DNA from: Prochlorococcus sp. AG-347-G20
Lineage (GTDB): Bacteria > Cyanobacteriota > Cyanobacteriia > PCC-6307 > Cyanobiaceae
DNA: 64,000 nucleotides
Assembly (NCBI GenBank): GCA_003281645.1
Contig: QCBJ01000001.1
Span: 1-64,000 of the forward strand
Direction: 5' to 3'
The notes under the pieces were generated by a model. That model had not been told where the DNA came from. It made no database searches and saw nothing but the letters and a program-made list of their open reading frames with translations. Below, piece after piece: positions 9,230 through 17,079 of this stretch (the first letter of the stretch is position 1; the number at the start of each line of letters is the position of its first letter). The position numbers were made by a program, and so were the translations under genes.

Positions 9230-9742
9230 TTAATCGAAAAATAACAAACTAACCACTTTTCCCATTTCTTCAGCGCACCTGCAACTATTTAGTAAAGTTT
9301 CACTATCATGAAAGGCAAAACATATTAATTGATCACACCTAGTAATAATTTCTTGATTACAAAGACTGCTTGCAAGTGGCAAAGGTAATTCATCATTTTC
9401 ACTTTTTTCAACCAAATGCATAACCCTTTCAAGTTGTTCCTTTATTTCGGGTATTTGTCTATCAAGACTTTGTGGTAATAAGACGGTTAATAATGATGGA
9501 TTAATATCTAAGACAGCTCGAATAACAGCTGCATTGACACCTTGAGAACCAGAAGTAAGGATATTATGCCCTTCCTCTGCTAGCGACCTTGCTATCAGCT
9601 CTATTAAGTGGATGTCGACAACTGGTACGTGTCTAGTGCCCAAAAAAGCAATTCTCCTTTTCCCATTATCTTGGAGTTTTGCAAGTTCTTGAGCTAAGGC
9701 ATCAACGCCTTCAGTTGCAGGCAGATCTAAAGAGCGACTCAA
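9230..9742 (-). CDS. SLOG/DprA-like Rossmann-fold protein
   Basis: The 170-residue product contains RRIAFLGTRHVPVVDIHLIE near residue 29 and LTSGSQGVNAAVIRAVL near 63, a pattern like the nucleotide-binding loops of the DprA/LOG (SLOG) superfamily, which cyanobacterial genomes often label 'DNA recombination-mediator protein A'. It lacks the extra domains of true DprA, so a role in DNA uptake should not be assumed. It sits 25 bases after the DRTGG-domain gene, and the pairing suggests a shared role, perhaps nucleotide or metabolite sensing (inference). Confidence 0.65.
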   Translation of the reverse strand: MSRSLDLPATEGVDALAQELAKLQDNGKRRIAFLGTRHVPVVDIHLIELIARSLAEEGHNILTSGSQGVNAAVIRAVLDINPSLLTVLLPQSLDRQIPEIKEQLERVMHLVEKSENDELPLPLASSLCNQEIITRCDQLICFAFHDSETLLNSCRCAEEMGKVVSLLFFD

Positions 9743-9767
9743 AATAATATAGTTACTTTATTTGAAA

Positions 9768-10877
9768 TTAGCATTTATCTGAAAAATTGCAGGGAAAATC
9801 AATCTTTTCGAGAATTCTTTTTAAATTTACATGCTCTTGAACTAATTGAATAGCATAAGAAGCTTTAATTGATTCATGTATCCTGACATGACCAAAAGCT
9901 TGTTCAATAATCTCTACGGAAGAAAGAGTATCTAATTCCACTTTTAAAATTGGCACCTCCAATTCCTCCGCTCTATGAATCAATTGTGACAAAGGATCTC
10001 CTAAACCAGTTAAAATTAGACATTGAGTCGAAGCCTCCAAAGCAGCAAGTTGTATATCAGTTCTATCAGCACCAGTCACTACAGCCATATTTCGTCTTCT
10101 CCTGAAAAATTCCATTGCAGAATTTACCCCCATTGCACCAATACTTAATGTTTCAACAAGTAATTGATCTTTTTCAGGACAACAAATTACTTGGGCATCT
10201 AGTCTTCTTACAAGCTCACCGACGGTGACACTTCTAAGAAGTGGTGATTTAGGCATCACACCAAACACTTCAATATCCAGATCTTTAAGAGAAGGTATTA
10301 TTTCATTTTTAACTTTTTCAACTTCTTGCGGTAAAACTCCGTTCAATACAACTCCAGTCAATTTCTCACCTAATTGTTTTTTCGCATCAAGTAATGCATC
10401 CACGCTTTTACAATCTTCCCATAAATTCACAATTAAAACTTCAGCATCTAAATCCTTAGCTAGTTGTGGGAGACTTAGGCCATAAACCATACCTTCATGA
10501 AGACTTCCAGCAGCTTCTAAAATATTCAGACCTTCAAAATCATCATTAACCAAACCTTCAATTTGATCAAACCCTTTTCCTGGCAGTAAGTCTTTATTAA
10601 AGATTCTTTTTTCAGCTGAAATATTATCCAATAACCCTACTGACGAAATTAAATTCTCCTCTTCGATATTTAATGTAGAGCCAATAAACTTAACATCATC
10701 ATCTATTAATCCTTCATAGGACATTGAAGGAAGATTAGTAAGTTCAATACATGTTGCAAGTGGTTTACCTATACGAACTTTTTTTTTCTCCTGTAAAAGT
10801 CTTTTTGCTATCCCAAGAACCATTGCAGACTTACCACTAAATGGCTCACATGAACCAATTAATAATATATCGCTCAT
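9768..10877 (-). CDS. BioD-like P-loop plus DRTGG-domain protein (phosphotransacetylase-related)
   Basis: The 369-residue protein has an N-terminal P-loop domain (GSCEPFSGKSAMVLGIAKRL at about residues 7-26, a Walker A variant like dethiobiotin synthetase) and a C-terminal DRTGG domain (about 225-340; here the motif reads VTGADRTDIQLAALEAS). The same arrangement forms the N-terminal part of long bacterial phosphotransacetylases, but the catalytic PTA domain is absent. The function is unknown and probably regulatory. It is first in the minus-strand run leading to the SLOG-like and YajQ genes. Confidence 0.75.
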   Translation of the reverse strand: MSDILLIGSCEPFSGKSAMVLGIAKRLLQEKKKVRIGKPLATCIELTNLPSMSYEGLIDDDVKFIGSTLNIEEENLISSVGLLDNISAEKRIFNKDLLPGKGFDQIEGLVNDDFEGLNILEAAGSLHEGMVYGLSLPQLAKDLDAEVLIVNLWEDCKSVDALLDAKKQLGEKLTGVVLNGVLPQEVEKVKNEIIPSLKDLDIEVFGVMPKSPLLRSVTVGELVRRLDAQVICCPEKDQLLVETLSIGAMGVNSAMEFFRRRRNMAVVTGADRTDIQLAALEASTQCLILTGLGDPLSQLIHRAEELEVPILKVELDTLSSVEIIEQAFGHVRIHESIKASYAIQLVQEHVNLKRILEKIDFPCNFSDKC

Positions 10878-11031
10878 AATTAGTAAAATTATTTATCAAT
10901 AAGTTCAAGATAATATTTTTTTCAGAACTAAACAAATATTTATTTATGAGTTTTAATCAAATAAAAAATAAATAATTTTTTTTTTGGTAAATTGATTTTA
11001 ATTCATTGGTATCTCATAAAAATCAAGCAAA

Positions 11032-11751
11032 ATGATAAATTCAACCAAAAACGAAAAAACTGTGGGCATTACAGGAGCCTCAGGAGCACTAGGGAAAGAG
11101 TTAACAAAGTTGTTTCGTAAAAAAGGATATAAAGTGATTGGATTTACTCATAGTAAAACTAATTATGAAACAAATCTTGAATCTCCAAATGAATGGATCA
11201 AATGGAAGTGTGGGAGAGAGTCGTCATTAAAAAAACACTTAGAAAAGATAGATATTTTAATTTTGAACCATGGTATATATGATTTGAGTAGAGAAAATTC
11301 CAATTATGAAAACTCGATAGAAATAAATGCATTAAGCAAATTCAAATTTTTAAATTTATTTGAAGATGTTGCTCTAAGCAATGATTCTGTAAGAAAAAAA
11401 GAGATTTGGATAAACACATCTGAAGCAGAAATATTACCAGCACTAAATCCGTCATATGAGATTAGTAAATCCCTTATTGGTAAATTAGTTTCTTTCAAAA
11501 AAAATCTTTTAGACAAAAATACAAAGAACAAATTAATAATTAAAAAAATCATCTTAGGGCCTTTCAAATCAGAACTAAATCCTATTGGAATAATGAGTCC
11601 AAAATTTGTTTCTAAAAAAATTTATGATTTAGCCAATTCAAAAAATTATTTAATAATAATTAGTCCCAACCCTTTAACACACCTACTTTTCCCATTGAAA
11701 GAATTTTTTAATTTTTTATATTGCCAAATAATCTATAAGTACAAATCTTAA
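11032..11751 (+). CDS. Short-chain dehydrogenase/reductase family protein
   Basis: The 239-residue product has an N-terminal NAD(P)-binding motif, GITGASGALGKELTKLF (residues 13-29), then DILILNHGIYDLS near 75, equivalent to the NNAG motif, and NTSEAEILPALNPSYEISKSL near 130-150, where YEISK supplies the YxxxK active-site pair. The substrate is not predictable. The C-terminus is hydrophobic and lysine-rich. The last codon is 3 bases from the convergent map stop. Confidence 0.75.
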   Translation: MINSTKNEKTVGITGASGALGKELTKLFRKKGYKVIGFTHSKTNYETNLESPNEWIKWKCGRESSLKKHLEKIDILILNHGIYDLSRENSNYENSIEINALSKFKFLNLFEDVALSNDSVRKKEIWINTSEAEILPALNPSYEISKSLIGKLVSFKKNLLDKNTKNKLIIKKIILGPFKSELNPIGIMSPKFVSKKIYDLANSKNYLIIISPNPLTHLLFPLKEFFNFLYCQIIYKYKS

Positions 11752-11754
11752 TGT

Positions 11755-12594
11755 CTAGAAATCTCTATCTGTCAATATTTCAATCCCATCTCTTAAAACA
11801 ACTATTGTATGCTCCCATTGTGCCGATAATTTTCCATCTTTTGTTATTACGGTCCATTTATCATTTAATGTTTTGCAAAATTTAGTACCTTCATTAACGA
11901 TAGGTTCCACAGCTAATGTCATTCCCTCACGGAGGACGACGTTGGGCAACTCTTTAGTCCGAAAATTAAATACTGATGGTTCTTCATGAAGATTTCTTCC
12001 AACTCCATGCCCTGTATAGTCTTCCACAACACTAAAGCCATTTTTTAATACAATATCCTCGATTTCCCCAGCCACATCTAGGAGTGTATTCCCTGCTTTG
12101 ATTTTTGAAAGTCCCGCATACAGTGCTTTATAAGCTACATCGCTAAGATTTTGAGCTTTTGCACTAACTTCTCCCACACAAATTGATATGCAACTATCCC
12201 CATGGAAACCATCTAAATATGCTCCTGTATCAATTTTAACTAAGTCACCATTTTTAATTATTTTATTTTTACTTGGTATTCCATGAACAACCTCATTATT
12301 AATGCTAGAACAGATACTAGAAGGAAATCCATGGTACCCCTTAAAACTTGGAACAGCTCCAAAACTTTTTATCCTCTTTTCTGCGAAATCATCTAAATCT
12401 TTTGTGCTCATTCCAGGTTGAATTAAGTCATTAATTTCCCTCAAAACAGTTGCTACAATCCTGCTAGATTTTTTCATCAAATTTATTTCACGTGAAGACT
12501 TTATTTCAATTCCTCTTCTCCTCTGAATAAAAGGAACTTGATCATTGGCCTTGGAATTATTTTTATTTAACAAAAGATCTGCAAAATGTCTCAT
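11755..12594 (-). CDS. map: Methionine aminopeptidase, type I
   Basis: This 279-residue metalloprotease removes the initiator methionine from new proteins. The family core is clear: GYHGFPSSICSSINNEVVHGIP near residue 105, metal-ligand aspartates in KIDTGAYLDGFHGDSC near 143, the metal-binding His in DYTGHGVGRNLHEEP near 200, and Glu residues in LAVEPIVNEG and QWEHTIVV. It has an N-terminal extension of about 30 residues before the domain. The ATG is divergent from the PepSY-like gene 96 bases away. Confidence 0.95.
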   Translation of the reverse strand: MRHFADLLLNKNNSKANDQVPFIQRRRGIEIKSSREINLMKKSSRIVATVLREINDLIQPGMSTKDLDDFAEKRIKSFGAVPSFKGYHGFPSSICSSINNEVVHGIPSKNKIIKNGDLVKIDTGAYLDGFHGDSCISICVGEVSAKAQNLSDVAYKALYAGLSKIKAGNTLLDVAGEIEDIVLKNGFSVVEDYTGHGVGRNLHEEPSVFNFRTKELPNVVLREGMTLAVEPIVNEGTKFCKTLNDKWTVITKDGKLSAQWEHTIVVLRDGIEILTDRDF

Positions 12595-12689
12595 TGGAAT
12601 AAATAATGGTATTAGGTAGATATCTTCAAAATAGCCATTTTGTTCTTGGCTATCTTAAATCTATCAATAACAATGGGAAAGAAACAAAA

Positions 12690-12998
12690 ATGAAAATTTT
12701 ATTTAATTCTAGGCAATTTCATAAGGCTTTGGCGCCATGGGTTTTTCTTCCATTATTCGTATCTTCGATTACCGGCCTTATTTATAGGGTTTCAAAAGAT
12801 ATATTAGGCTACTCAAGAGAACAAGTTCATTGGTTAATGTCTCTACATGAAGGCGAATGGCTTGGAGATAATGGAGAATTAATATATGTAATATTGAATT
12901 CCCTTGGGGTTTTATGGATGCTCGTAACGGGATTTCAAATGTTTTCAAAATCAATTTCATTTACCAAAAAGGTTACTAAAGGTGAGTCAAAAGGTTAA
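12690..12998 (+). CDS. Small PepSY-type membrane protein
   Basis: I chose the ATG at 12690 over upstream candidates because it follows GGGAAAG and gives a compact 102-residue protein. It has two hydrophobic segments: one near residues 13-30 (LAPWVFLPLFVSSITGLIYR) and one near 68-85. The short hydrophilic part between them reads LMSLHEGEWLGDNG. The arrangement RQFHKALAP-hydrophobic-TGLIYR resembles the membrane ends of PepSY proteins. The function is unknown. It is 32 bases upstream of rplS on the same strand. Confidence 0.6.
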   Translation: MKILFNSRQFHKALAPWVFLPLFVSSITGLIYRVSKDILGYSREQVHWLMSLHEGEWLGDNGELIYVILNSLGVLWMLVTGFQMFSKSISFTKKVTKGESKG

Positions 12999-13030
12999 GA
13001 TATTAAACTTGTAGGATAAAAAAGACCAAA

Positions 13031-13501
13031 ATGGCCAAAGATAAACAAGAGAATGAATTAGAAACCGCTACTAAAGCTGACTTATCAGTTGATGTAGCAG
13101 TTGAAGAAAAAGAAAAAAAAATGGTTTCTGAAACTACGCAATCCTTAAGCGCATCCAACCTTATTAAGGATTTTGAGGATGAACAATTAAAAAAAGAATT
13201 ACCTGAAATTTATGTTGGCGACACTGTTAAGGTGGGAGTAAAAATTACAGAAGGTAATAAAGAAAGAGTGCAACCTTATGAAGGTGTTGTCATAGCAAAA
13301 AGGCATGGAGGTATCAACCAGACTATTACAGTAAGAAGAATTTTTCAGGGTATAGGTGTTGAAAGAGTATTTATGCTACATAGTCCACAGGTTGCCTCTC
13401 TAAAAGTTGAACGTAGAGGTAAAGTAAGAAGAGCTAAGTTATTCTATCTGAGAGATAGAGTAGGAAAAGCTACTCGCGTAAAACAACGCTTTGATCGATA
13501 A
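13031..13501 (+). CDS. rplS: Ribosomal protein L19
   Basis: L19 sits at the interface of the two ribosomal subunits. The conserved domain spans about residues 43-150: [20 protein letters not shown], then [31 protein letters not shown], and a basic C-terminus with [17 protein letters not shown]. At 156 residues it is longer than the usual 115 or so because of a charged N-terminal extension of about 40 residues rich in Glu, Lys and Thr. The gene is followed directly by tRNA-Trp. Confidence 0.97.
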   Translation: MAKDKQENELETATKADLSVDVAVEEKEKKMVSETTQSLSASNLIKDFEDEQLKKELPEIYVGDTVKVGVKITEGNKERVQPYEGVVIAKRHGGINQTITVRRIFQGIGVERVFMLHSPQVASLKVERRGKVRRAKLFYLRDRVGKATRVKQRFDR

Positions 13502-13539
13502 AGTTGTAAATTAATCAACTTATTGGTCACAAAGGCGCC

Positions 13540-13545
13540 TATAAT
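13540..13545 (+). promoter_or_regulatory. Candidate -10 element for tRNA-Trp
   Basis: A perfect TATAAT hexamer lies 9 bases before the 5' end of tRNA-Trp, placing a start point just upstream of the tRNA. No good -35 hexamer is seen at normal spacing; a GGCGCC palindrome (13534-13539) immediately precedes it. The tRNA could therefore be made independently of rplS. Confidence 0.4.
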
Positions 13546-13554
13546 TATTTAAAT

Positions 13555-13627
13555 GCGTCGTTAGTTCAGTTGGTAGAACGCAGGTCTCCAAAACCTGATG
13601 TCGGGGGTTCAAGTCCTCCACGACGCG
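13555..13627 (+). tRNA. trnW: tRNA-Trp (anticodon CCA)
   Basis: A 73-base cloverleaf: acceptor arms GCGTCGT and ACGACGC pair over 7 bases, the anticodon stem CAGGT/ACCTG encloses the loop with CCA, and the T arm contains GGTTCAAGT. The discriminator base is G and CCA is not encoded. It lies between rplS and the PSHCP gene. Confidence 0.95.
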
Positions 13628-13662
13628 TTTGATCAACATTATGTAAATCATTTTTTCATAAG

Positions 13663-13857
13663 ATGGAGTTAGATCTTCAACCTGGGGACGTAGTTAAAGT
13701 CCTTGAATCAGCGGCTTTAGGATGGGTTCGTGCAAGAGTCATCAGAGTTAAGTCTGGTGGAAGAGTTGTCGTACAAAGTGACCAGGGCAGAGAATTTACC
13801 GCTAGAGGCAACCAAGTTAGGTTGATAGAACCTGCTGGTTTTAGACCTCAAAAATAA
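13663..13857 (+). CDS. Hyper-conserved picocyanobacterial protein PSHCP (Tudor/SH3-like, RNA-binding)
   Basis: The 64-residue basic product contains LQPGDVVKVLESAALGWVRA, then RVIRVKSGGRVVVQSDQG and FTARGNQVRLIEP: a small all-beta barrel pattern. It matches the protein described as almost invariant across Prochlorococcus and marine Synechococcus, flanked by tRNA-Trp/L19 on one side and tRNA-Asp/gltX on the other, exactly as here. From memory, published work reports a Tudor-like fold, RNA binding and association with ribosomal protein L2. I identified it by sequence and synteny, not by search. Its codons are visibly more GC-rich than those of its neighbours. Confidence 0.88.
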   Translation: MELDLQPGDVVKVLESAALGWVRARVIRVKSGGRVVVQSDQGREFTARGNQVRLIEPAGFRPQK

Positions 13858-13978
13858 ACAGTTGTTTATATTAAGGCAGCTGTAAAACGAAGTATTTCTG
13901 TAAATCCTCAAATTAATAAAATTTTTTTATTACAACACCATAAATTAAGTATTATGATCTGATAATTTTAAGAATGAA

Positions 13979-13998
13979 GTTCTAAATAAATTTAGAAC
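13979..13998 (+). other. Perfect 8-bp hairpin just upstream of tRNA-Asp
   Basis: GTTCTAAA (13979-13986) and TTTAGAAC (13991-13998) pair around a four-base TAAA loop and end 8 bases before tRNA-Asp. No T-run follows, so a classical terminator is unlikely. It could end or protect the 3' end of the PSHCP transcript, or mark a processing site in a longer RNA. Confidence 0.4.
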
Positions 13999-14006
13999 AA
14001 AACTCT

Positions 14007-14080
14007 GGGACCGTAGTTCAACTGGTTAGAGCACCGCCCTGTCACGGCGGAAGTTGCGGGTTCGAATCCCGTCGGTCCCG
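14007..14080 (+). tRNA. trnD: tRNA-Asp (anticodon GTC)
   Basis: A 74-base cloverleaf: acceptor arms GGGACCG and CGGTCCC pair over 7 bases, the anticodon loop CTGTCAC carries GTC, and the T arm is GCGGGTTCGAATCCCGT. The discriminator is G and CCA is not encoded. It lies 17 bases upstream of gltX. Confidence 0.96.
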
Positions 14081-14097
14081 TTTTTATAAAAAAGAAT

Positions 14098-15528
14098 TTG
14101 GAAAAACGTTTAAGACTAGCCCCGAGTCCAACGGGTTTATTTCACATTGGGACAGCGCGAACAGCATTATTCAACTGGTTGTATGCACAAAAAATAGGCG
14201 GAAAATTTCTTATTAGAATAGAAGATACAGATTTTCTTCGATCTAAATCTGAATATACAAAAAATATATTAGAAGGATTGAAATGGCTTGGACTTAAATG
14301 GGATGAAGAACCTATAAAGCAAAGTGATCGAATTTCGATTCACAAAAGTCATATCAAAAAGCTATTAGAATGTGGTGCTGCATATAGGTGCTTTACAACA
14401 GAAGATGAAATTTCTGAATTAAGAGAAAAACAAAAAAAGAAAGGATTACCTCCAAAGTATGATAATAGACACAGAAGTCTTTCAAAAGAAGAAATAGAAA
14501 CATTCATATCCCAAGGGAGGACTTCAGTAATAAGGTTTAAGATTAATGAAAAAATTGAAATTAAATGGGTAGATCAGATAAGAGGAGAAATCAAATGGCT
14601 AGGGAAGGATTTGGGTGGTGATTTAGTTTTGTCAAGAAGGGCAAAGGGATATGAGATTGGAGATCCTTTGTACAATCTTGCAGTTGTAGTTGATGATAAT
14701 TTCATGAATATTACTCATGTTGTAAGGGGTGAAGATCATATCTCAAACACTGCAAAACAAATATTGATTTATAAAGCATTAAATTTTAATTTGCCAACTT
14801 TTTCACATACACCCTTAATACTAAATAGTGAAGGGAAAAAATTATCTAAGAGAGATTGCGTAACTTCAATCGACGAATTTAGAGATATGGGATATTTACC
14901 TGAGGCCTTATCGAACTATATGGCCTTTTTAGGTTGGTCTCCAAAAACTGCCGACAGAGAAATACTTTCACTTGAAGAGATATCTGAAATTTTTGACTTA
15001 TCAGAAATAAATAAAGCTGGAGCCAAATTCAGTTGGGAAAAACTCAACTGGATTAATTCTCAATATATAAAAAATATGGAATCAATAAAGTTAAGTGAGA
15101 TCATGAGAAAATATTGGGATGATAATGGGTGGGTGCCCCCGTCTCAAGAATGGGCTAATAAATTAGCTATTTTGCTTAGAGACTCTATGACTCTTTTAAA
15201 AGACTCAATTGATCAATCAAAACCATTTTTCTTAATACCTACAATTCAAAAAGAAGGTCAATATTTTCTGGAAAACAAAGATAGCAAATTTTCTCTAAAA
15301 CTAATCTTAAATTATTTAATTGAACAAAATACTATAAAACTAAATAAAGAGAAAGCTAAGGAAATAATAAACGAAATCTCAATAATGCATAATATTAAAA
15401 AAGGGATATTAATGAAATCATTAAGAGTAGCCTTTTTTGGATCTCTCAGTGGGCCAGATTTAATTCAAAGTTGGGAGCTTTTCGCAGAGAGTAAAACTGA
15501 TAGAACTCGAATTGAAAGGTGTCTTTAA
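14098..15528 (+). CDS. gltX: Glutamyl-tRNA synthetase
   Basis: This class I synthetase of 476 residues charges tRNA-Glu. In cyanobacteria Glu-tRNA feeds both translation and, through glutamyl-tRNA reductase, 5-aminolevulinate synthesis, upstream of HemL in this window. The HIGH motif is [15 protein letters not shown] near the N-terminus, and the KMSKS-type motif reads GKKLSKRD near 247. LFNWLYAQ and RIEDTD are also typical. Cyanobacterial GltX is often non-discriminating and also forms Glu-tRNA-Gln (known for the group, not shown here). The apparent start is TTG. Confidence 0.96.
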   Translation: MEKRLRLAPSPTGLFHIGTARTALFNWLYAQKIGGKFLIRIEDTDFLRSKSEYTKNILEGLKWLGLKWDEEPIKQSDRISIHKSHIKKLLECGAAYRCFTTEDEISELREKQKKKGLPPKYDNRHRSLSKEEIETFISQGRTSVIRFKINEKIEIKWVDQIRGEIKWLGKDLGGDLVLSRRAKGYEIGDPLYNLAVVVDDNFMNITHVVRGEDHISNTAKQILIYKALNFNLPTFSHTPLILNSEGKKLSKRDCVTSIDEFRDMGYLPEALSNYMAFLGWSPKTADREILSLEEISEIFDLSEINKAGAKFSWEKLNWINSQYIKNMESIKLSEIMRKYWDDNGWVPPSQEWANKLAILLRDSMTLLKDSIDQSKPFFLIPTIQKEGQYFLENKDSKFSLKLILNYLIEQNTIKLNKEKAKEIINEISIMHNIKKGILMKSLRVAFFGSLSGPDLIQSWELFAESKTDRTRIERCL

Positions 15529-16734
15529 TTAATCTAAATTATTTTTTTTGACTAATTCAAGCTTATTTGCCAAAGGTTTAGCTGAAAGACCTTGTATTCC
15601 GACTGTCATCAATATAGTAAGAAAAACTAAACCTTGGAGACGGCCAGCCCCAAGGATACCAGCCTGCTCTAATCTGATAGAAAAAAGAGAAGCTACTGCT
15701 GCAGTAACAATACCTCTTGGGGCTAACCAAGCTAAAAATATTTTTTCTTTTAAGTTCAATTCTTTGCCCAATGTTGCTATCCAAATAGAGATAGGGCGAA
15801 CAATTACCATTAACATAAAAACGCAAACAACCCCTCCCCAGCCAAGCGGACTTAATTCACCCCAAGAAACGTCAGCGGCCAGAAGAGGGAAAAGAACTGT
15901 TATGGCTAATTGAGCTAATTCACCTATTAGATTATCCAATCTCTCCTTATCAATAACTTCTCTTTTGCCTACTACAAAACCCGCCGAGACAGAAGCAGGC
16001 AGGCCTGATTCTGGTAGAAAATATTCGCAAATGCCATAAACAAGGAAAATAAATCCAAGGGTAACTTGAAGCTCTATACCAAATGAGGCTTCATTTTTTA
16101 TTTTTTTTAAAATTTCTGATAGTAGCCATCCTGCACTTAATCCGATTAAGACTCCTCCCCCTAATCTTTGCATTAAAGCTATAAATACTTCGTTAATCCC
16201 ACGTAGATCCCCTAAAGTCAGTTCCAACAGTAGTAATGCCAGTACTGCGCCAATTGGTTCAAGCAACAACCCTTCAGCTTTTAAAACTTCCGAAAGAGGG
16301 GAAGCTAATTTTATTTGTTCCACTAATGGAGAGACAACTGTTGGTCCAGTAGCTAGAACTATGGCACTATATATACCTGCAACTGGCCATGAGAGGCCAG
16401 CCAGCCAATGAGCAATAAAAATTCCAGCTGATAATGAAATAAAAAGTCTTACCAATGAAATCTTCAAAACAGTATTTCTTATATTCCCCTCAGGCAGTTT
16501 TAAATTTAATCCACCTTCAAATAGCACCAAACAGACTAAAAGCCCCACAATAGTTTCAAGCCCTTGCCCGAGATCTAAAGGCTCAACCAGTCCTAATCCT
16601 GATCTTCCGATGAATAATCCAGAAAGCAATAAAATAACAACACTGGGGAAACCTGTAAAAGAAGAAAATAATCGAGCGCAAGCACCTGCAAATACAGTTA
16701 TCCCCCAAAGTAATCCAAGCCTTTCAGGCGTCAT
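15529..16734 (-). CDS. Monovalent cation:proton antiporter (CPA1/NhaP-like)
   Basis: The 401-residue membrane protein has about 11-12 hydrophobic segments and no long cytoplasmic tail. Family features are LLSGLFIGRSGLG near residue 35, VLATGPTVVSPLVEQ near 125-140, and LAWLAPRGIVTAAVASLF near 340, the conserved segment of Na+(K+)/H+ antiporters of the NhaP/CPA1 group. It probably exports sodium from this marine cell. Its stop abuts the stop of gltX. Ion specificity is inferred. Confidence 0.85.
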   Translation of the reverse strand: MTPERLGLLWGITVFAGACARLFSSFTGFPSVVILLLSGLFIGRSGLGLVEPLDLGQGLETIVGLLVCLVLFEGGLNLKLPEGNIRNTVLKISLVRLFISLSAGIFIAHWLAGLSWPVAGIYSAIVLATGPTVVSPLVEQIKLASPLSEVLKAEGLLLEPIGAVLALLLLELTLGDLRGINEVFIALMQRLGGGVLIGLSAGWLLSEILKKIKNEASFGIELQVTLGFIFLVYGICEYFLPESGLPASVSAGFVVGKREVIDKERLDNLIGELAQLAITVLFPLLAADVSWGELSPLGWGGVVCVFMLMVIVRPISIWIATLGKELNLKEKIFLAWLAPRGIVTAAVASLFSIRLEQAGILGAGRLQGLVFLTILMTVGIQGLSAKPLANKLELVKKNNLD

Positions 16735-16897
16735 ATAAAATTATAAATAATAAAAATATTAATCATTCCGATTAAATCAATAATCTTATCTCAAGTCCAA
16801 CAAATACAATACTTTTTAATTTAATTAATCAGCTGAACAAGAATGAATTTTATTAAATCTTTCAAAACTAACTTTAAGAAAATGAATTTTATTTCTA

Positions 16898-17074
16898 TTA
16901 AGAAAACTGGCTTATTAAAGCAATAATTATAAAAATAATTGCTATGCCAACAGTAGCCATCCTCCCATTCCATATTTCAGCTTGAGGGGTAAAACCTCTC
17001 TTCCACAAATTAAGTTCCTTTTTATCAACGAAGTTTTTTGTCTCTTTAATCTCGATTTTAGATTGATTGTTCAT
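16898..17074 (-). CDS. hli: High-light-inducible protein (Hli/SCP)
   Basis: This short 58-residue ORF has a charged N-terminal half, then the one-helix chlorophyll-binding signature AEIWNGRMATVGIAIIF (residues 33-49; the Glu-x-x-Asn-x-Arg group holds chlorophyll in the LHC superfamily) and a hydrophobic helix to the end. Hli proteins protect photosystems and chlorophyll-synthesis complexes under stress. It begins 5 bases after tsaD stops, on the same strand. The 163 bases between it and the antiporter hold no gene I can support. Confidence 0.88.
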   Translation of the reverse strand: MNNQSKIEIKETKNFVDKKELNLWKRGFTPQAEIWNGRMATVGIAIIFIIIALISQFS

Positions 17075-17079
17075 TAAAG

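Noticed and set aside
10878-11031. Small RNA gene in the DRTGG / SDR intergenic region
   Set aside because: Only AT-rich sequence with no stable hairpin or conserved core that I recognise.
13717-13911. A 64-codon minus-strand ORF over PSHCP
   Set aside because: Antisense to a strongly conserved gene; its frame is probably a by-product of that conservation.
15548-15913. A 121-codon plus-strand ORF over the antiporter gene
   Set aside because: It is antisense to a well-supported transporter, and its translation lacks any domain.
16735-16897. A 27-codon ORF near 16843 on the plus strand
   Set aside because: Very short, Lys/Phe/Ile-rich, and runs into the hli gene; a chance ORF in AT-rich DNA.
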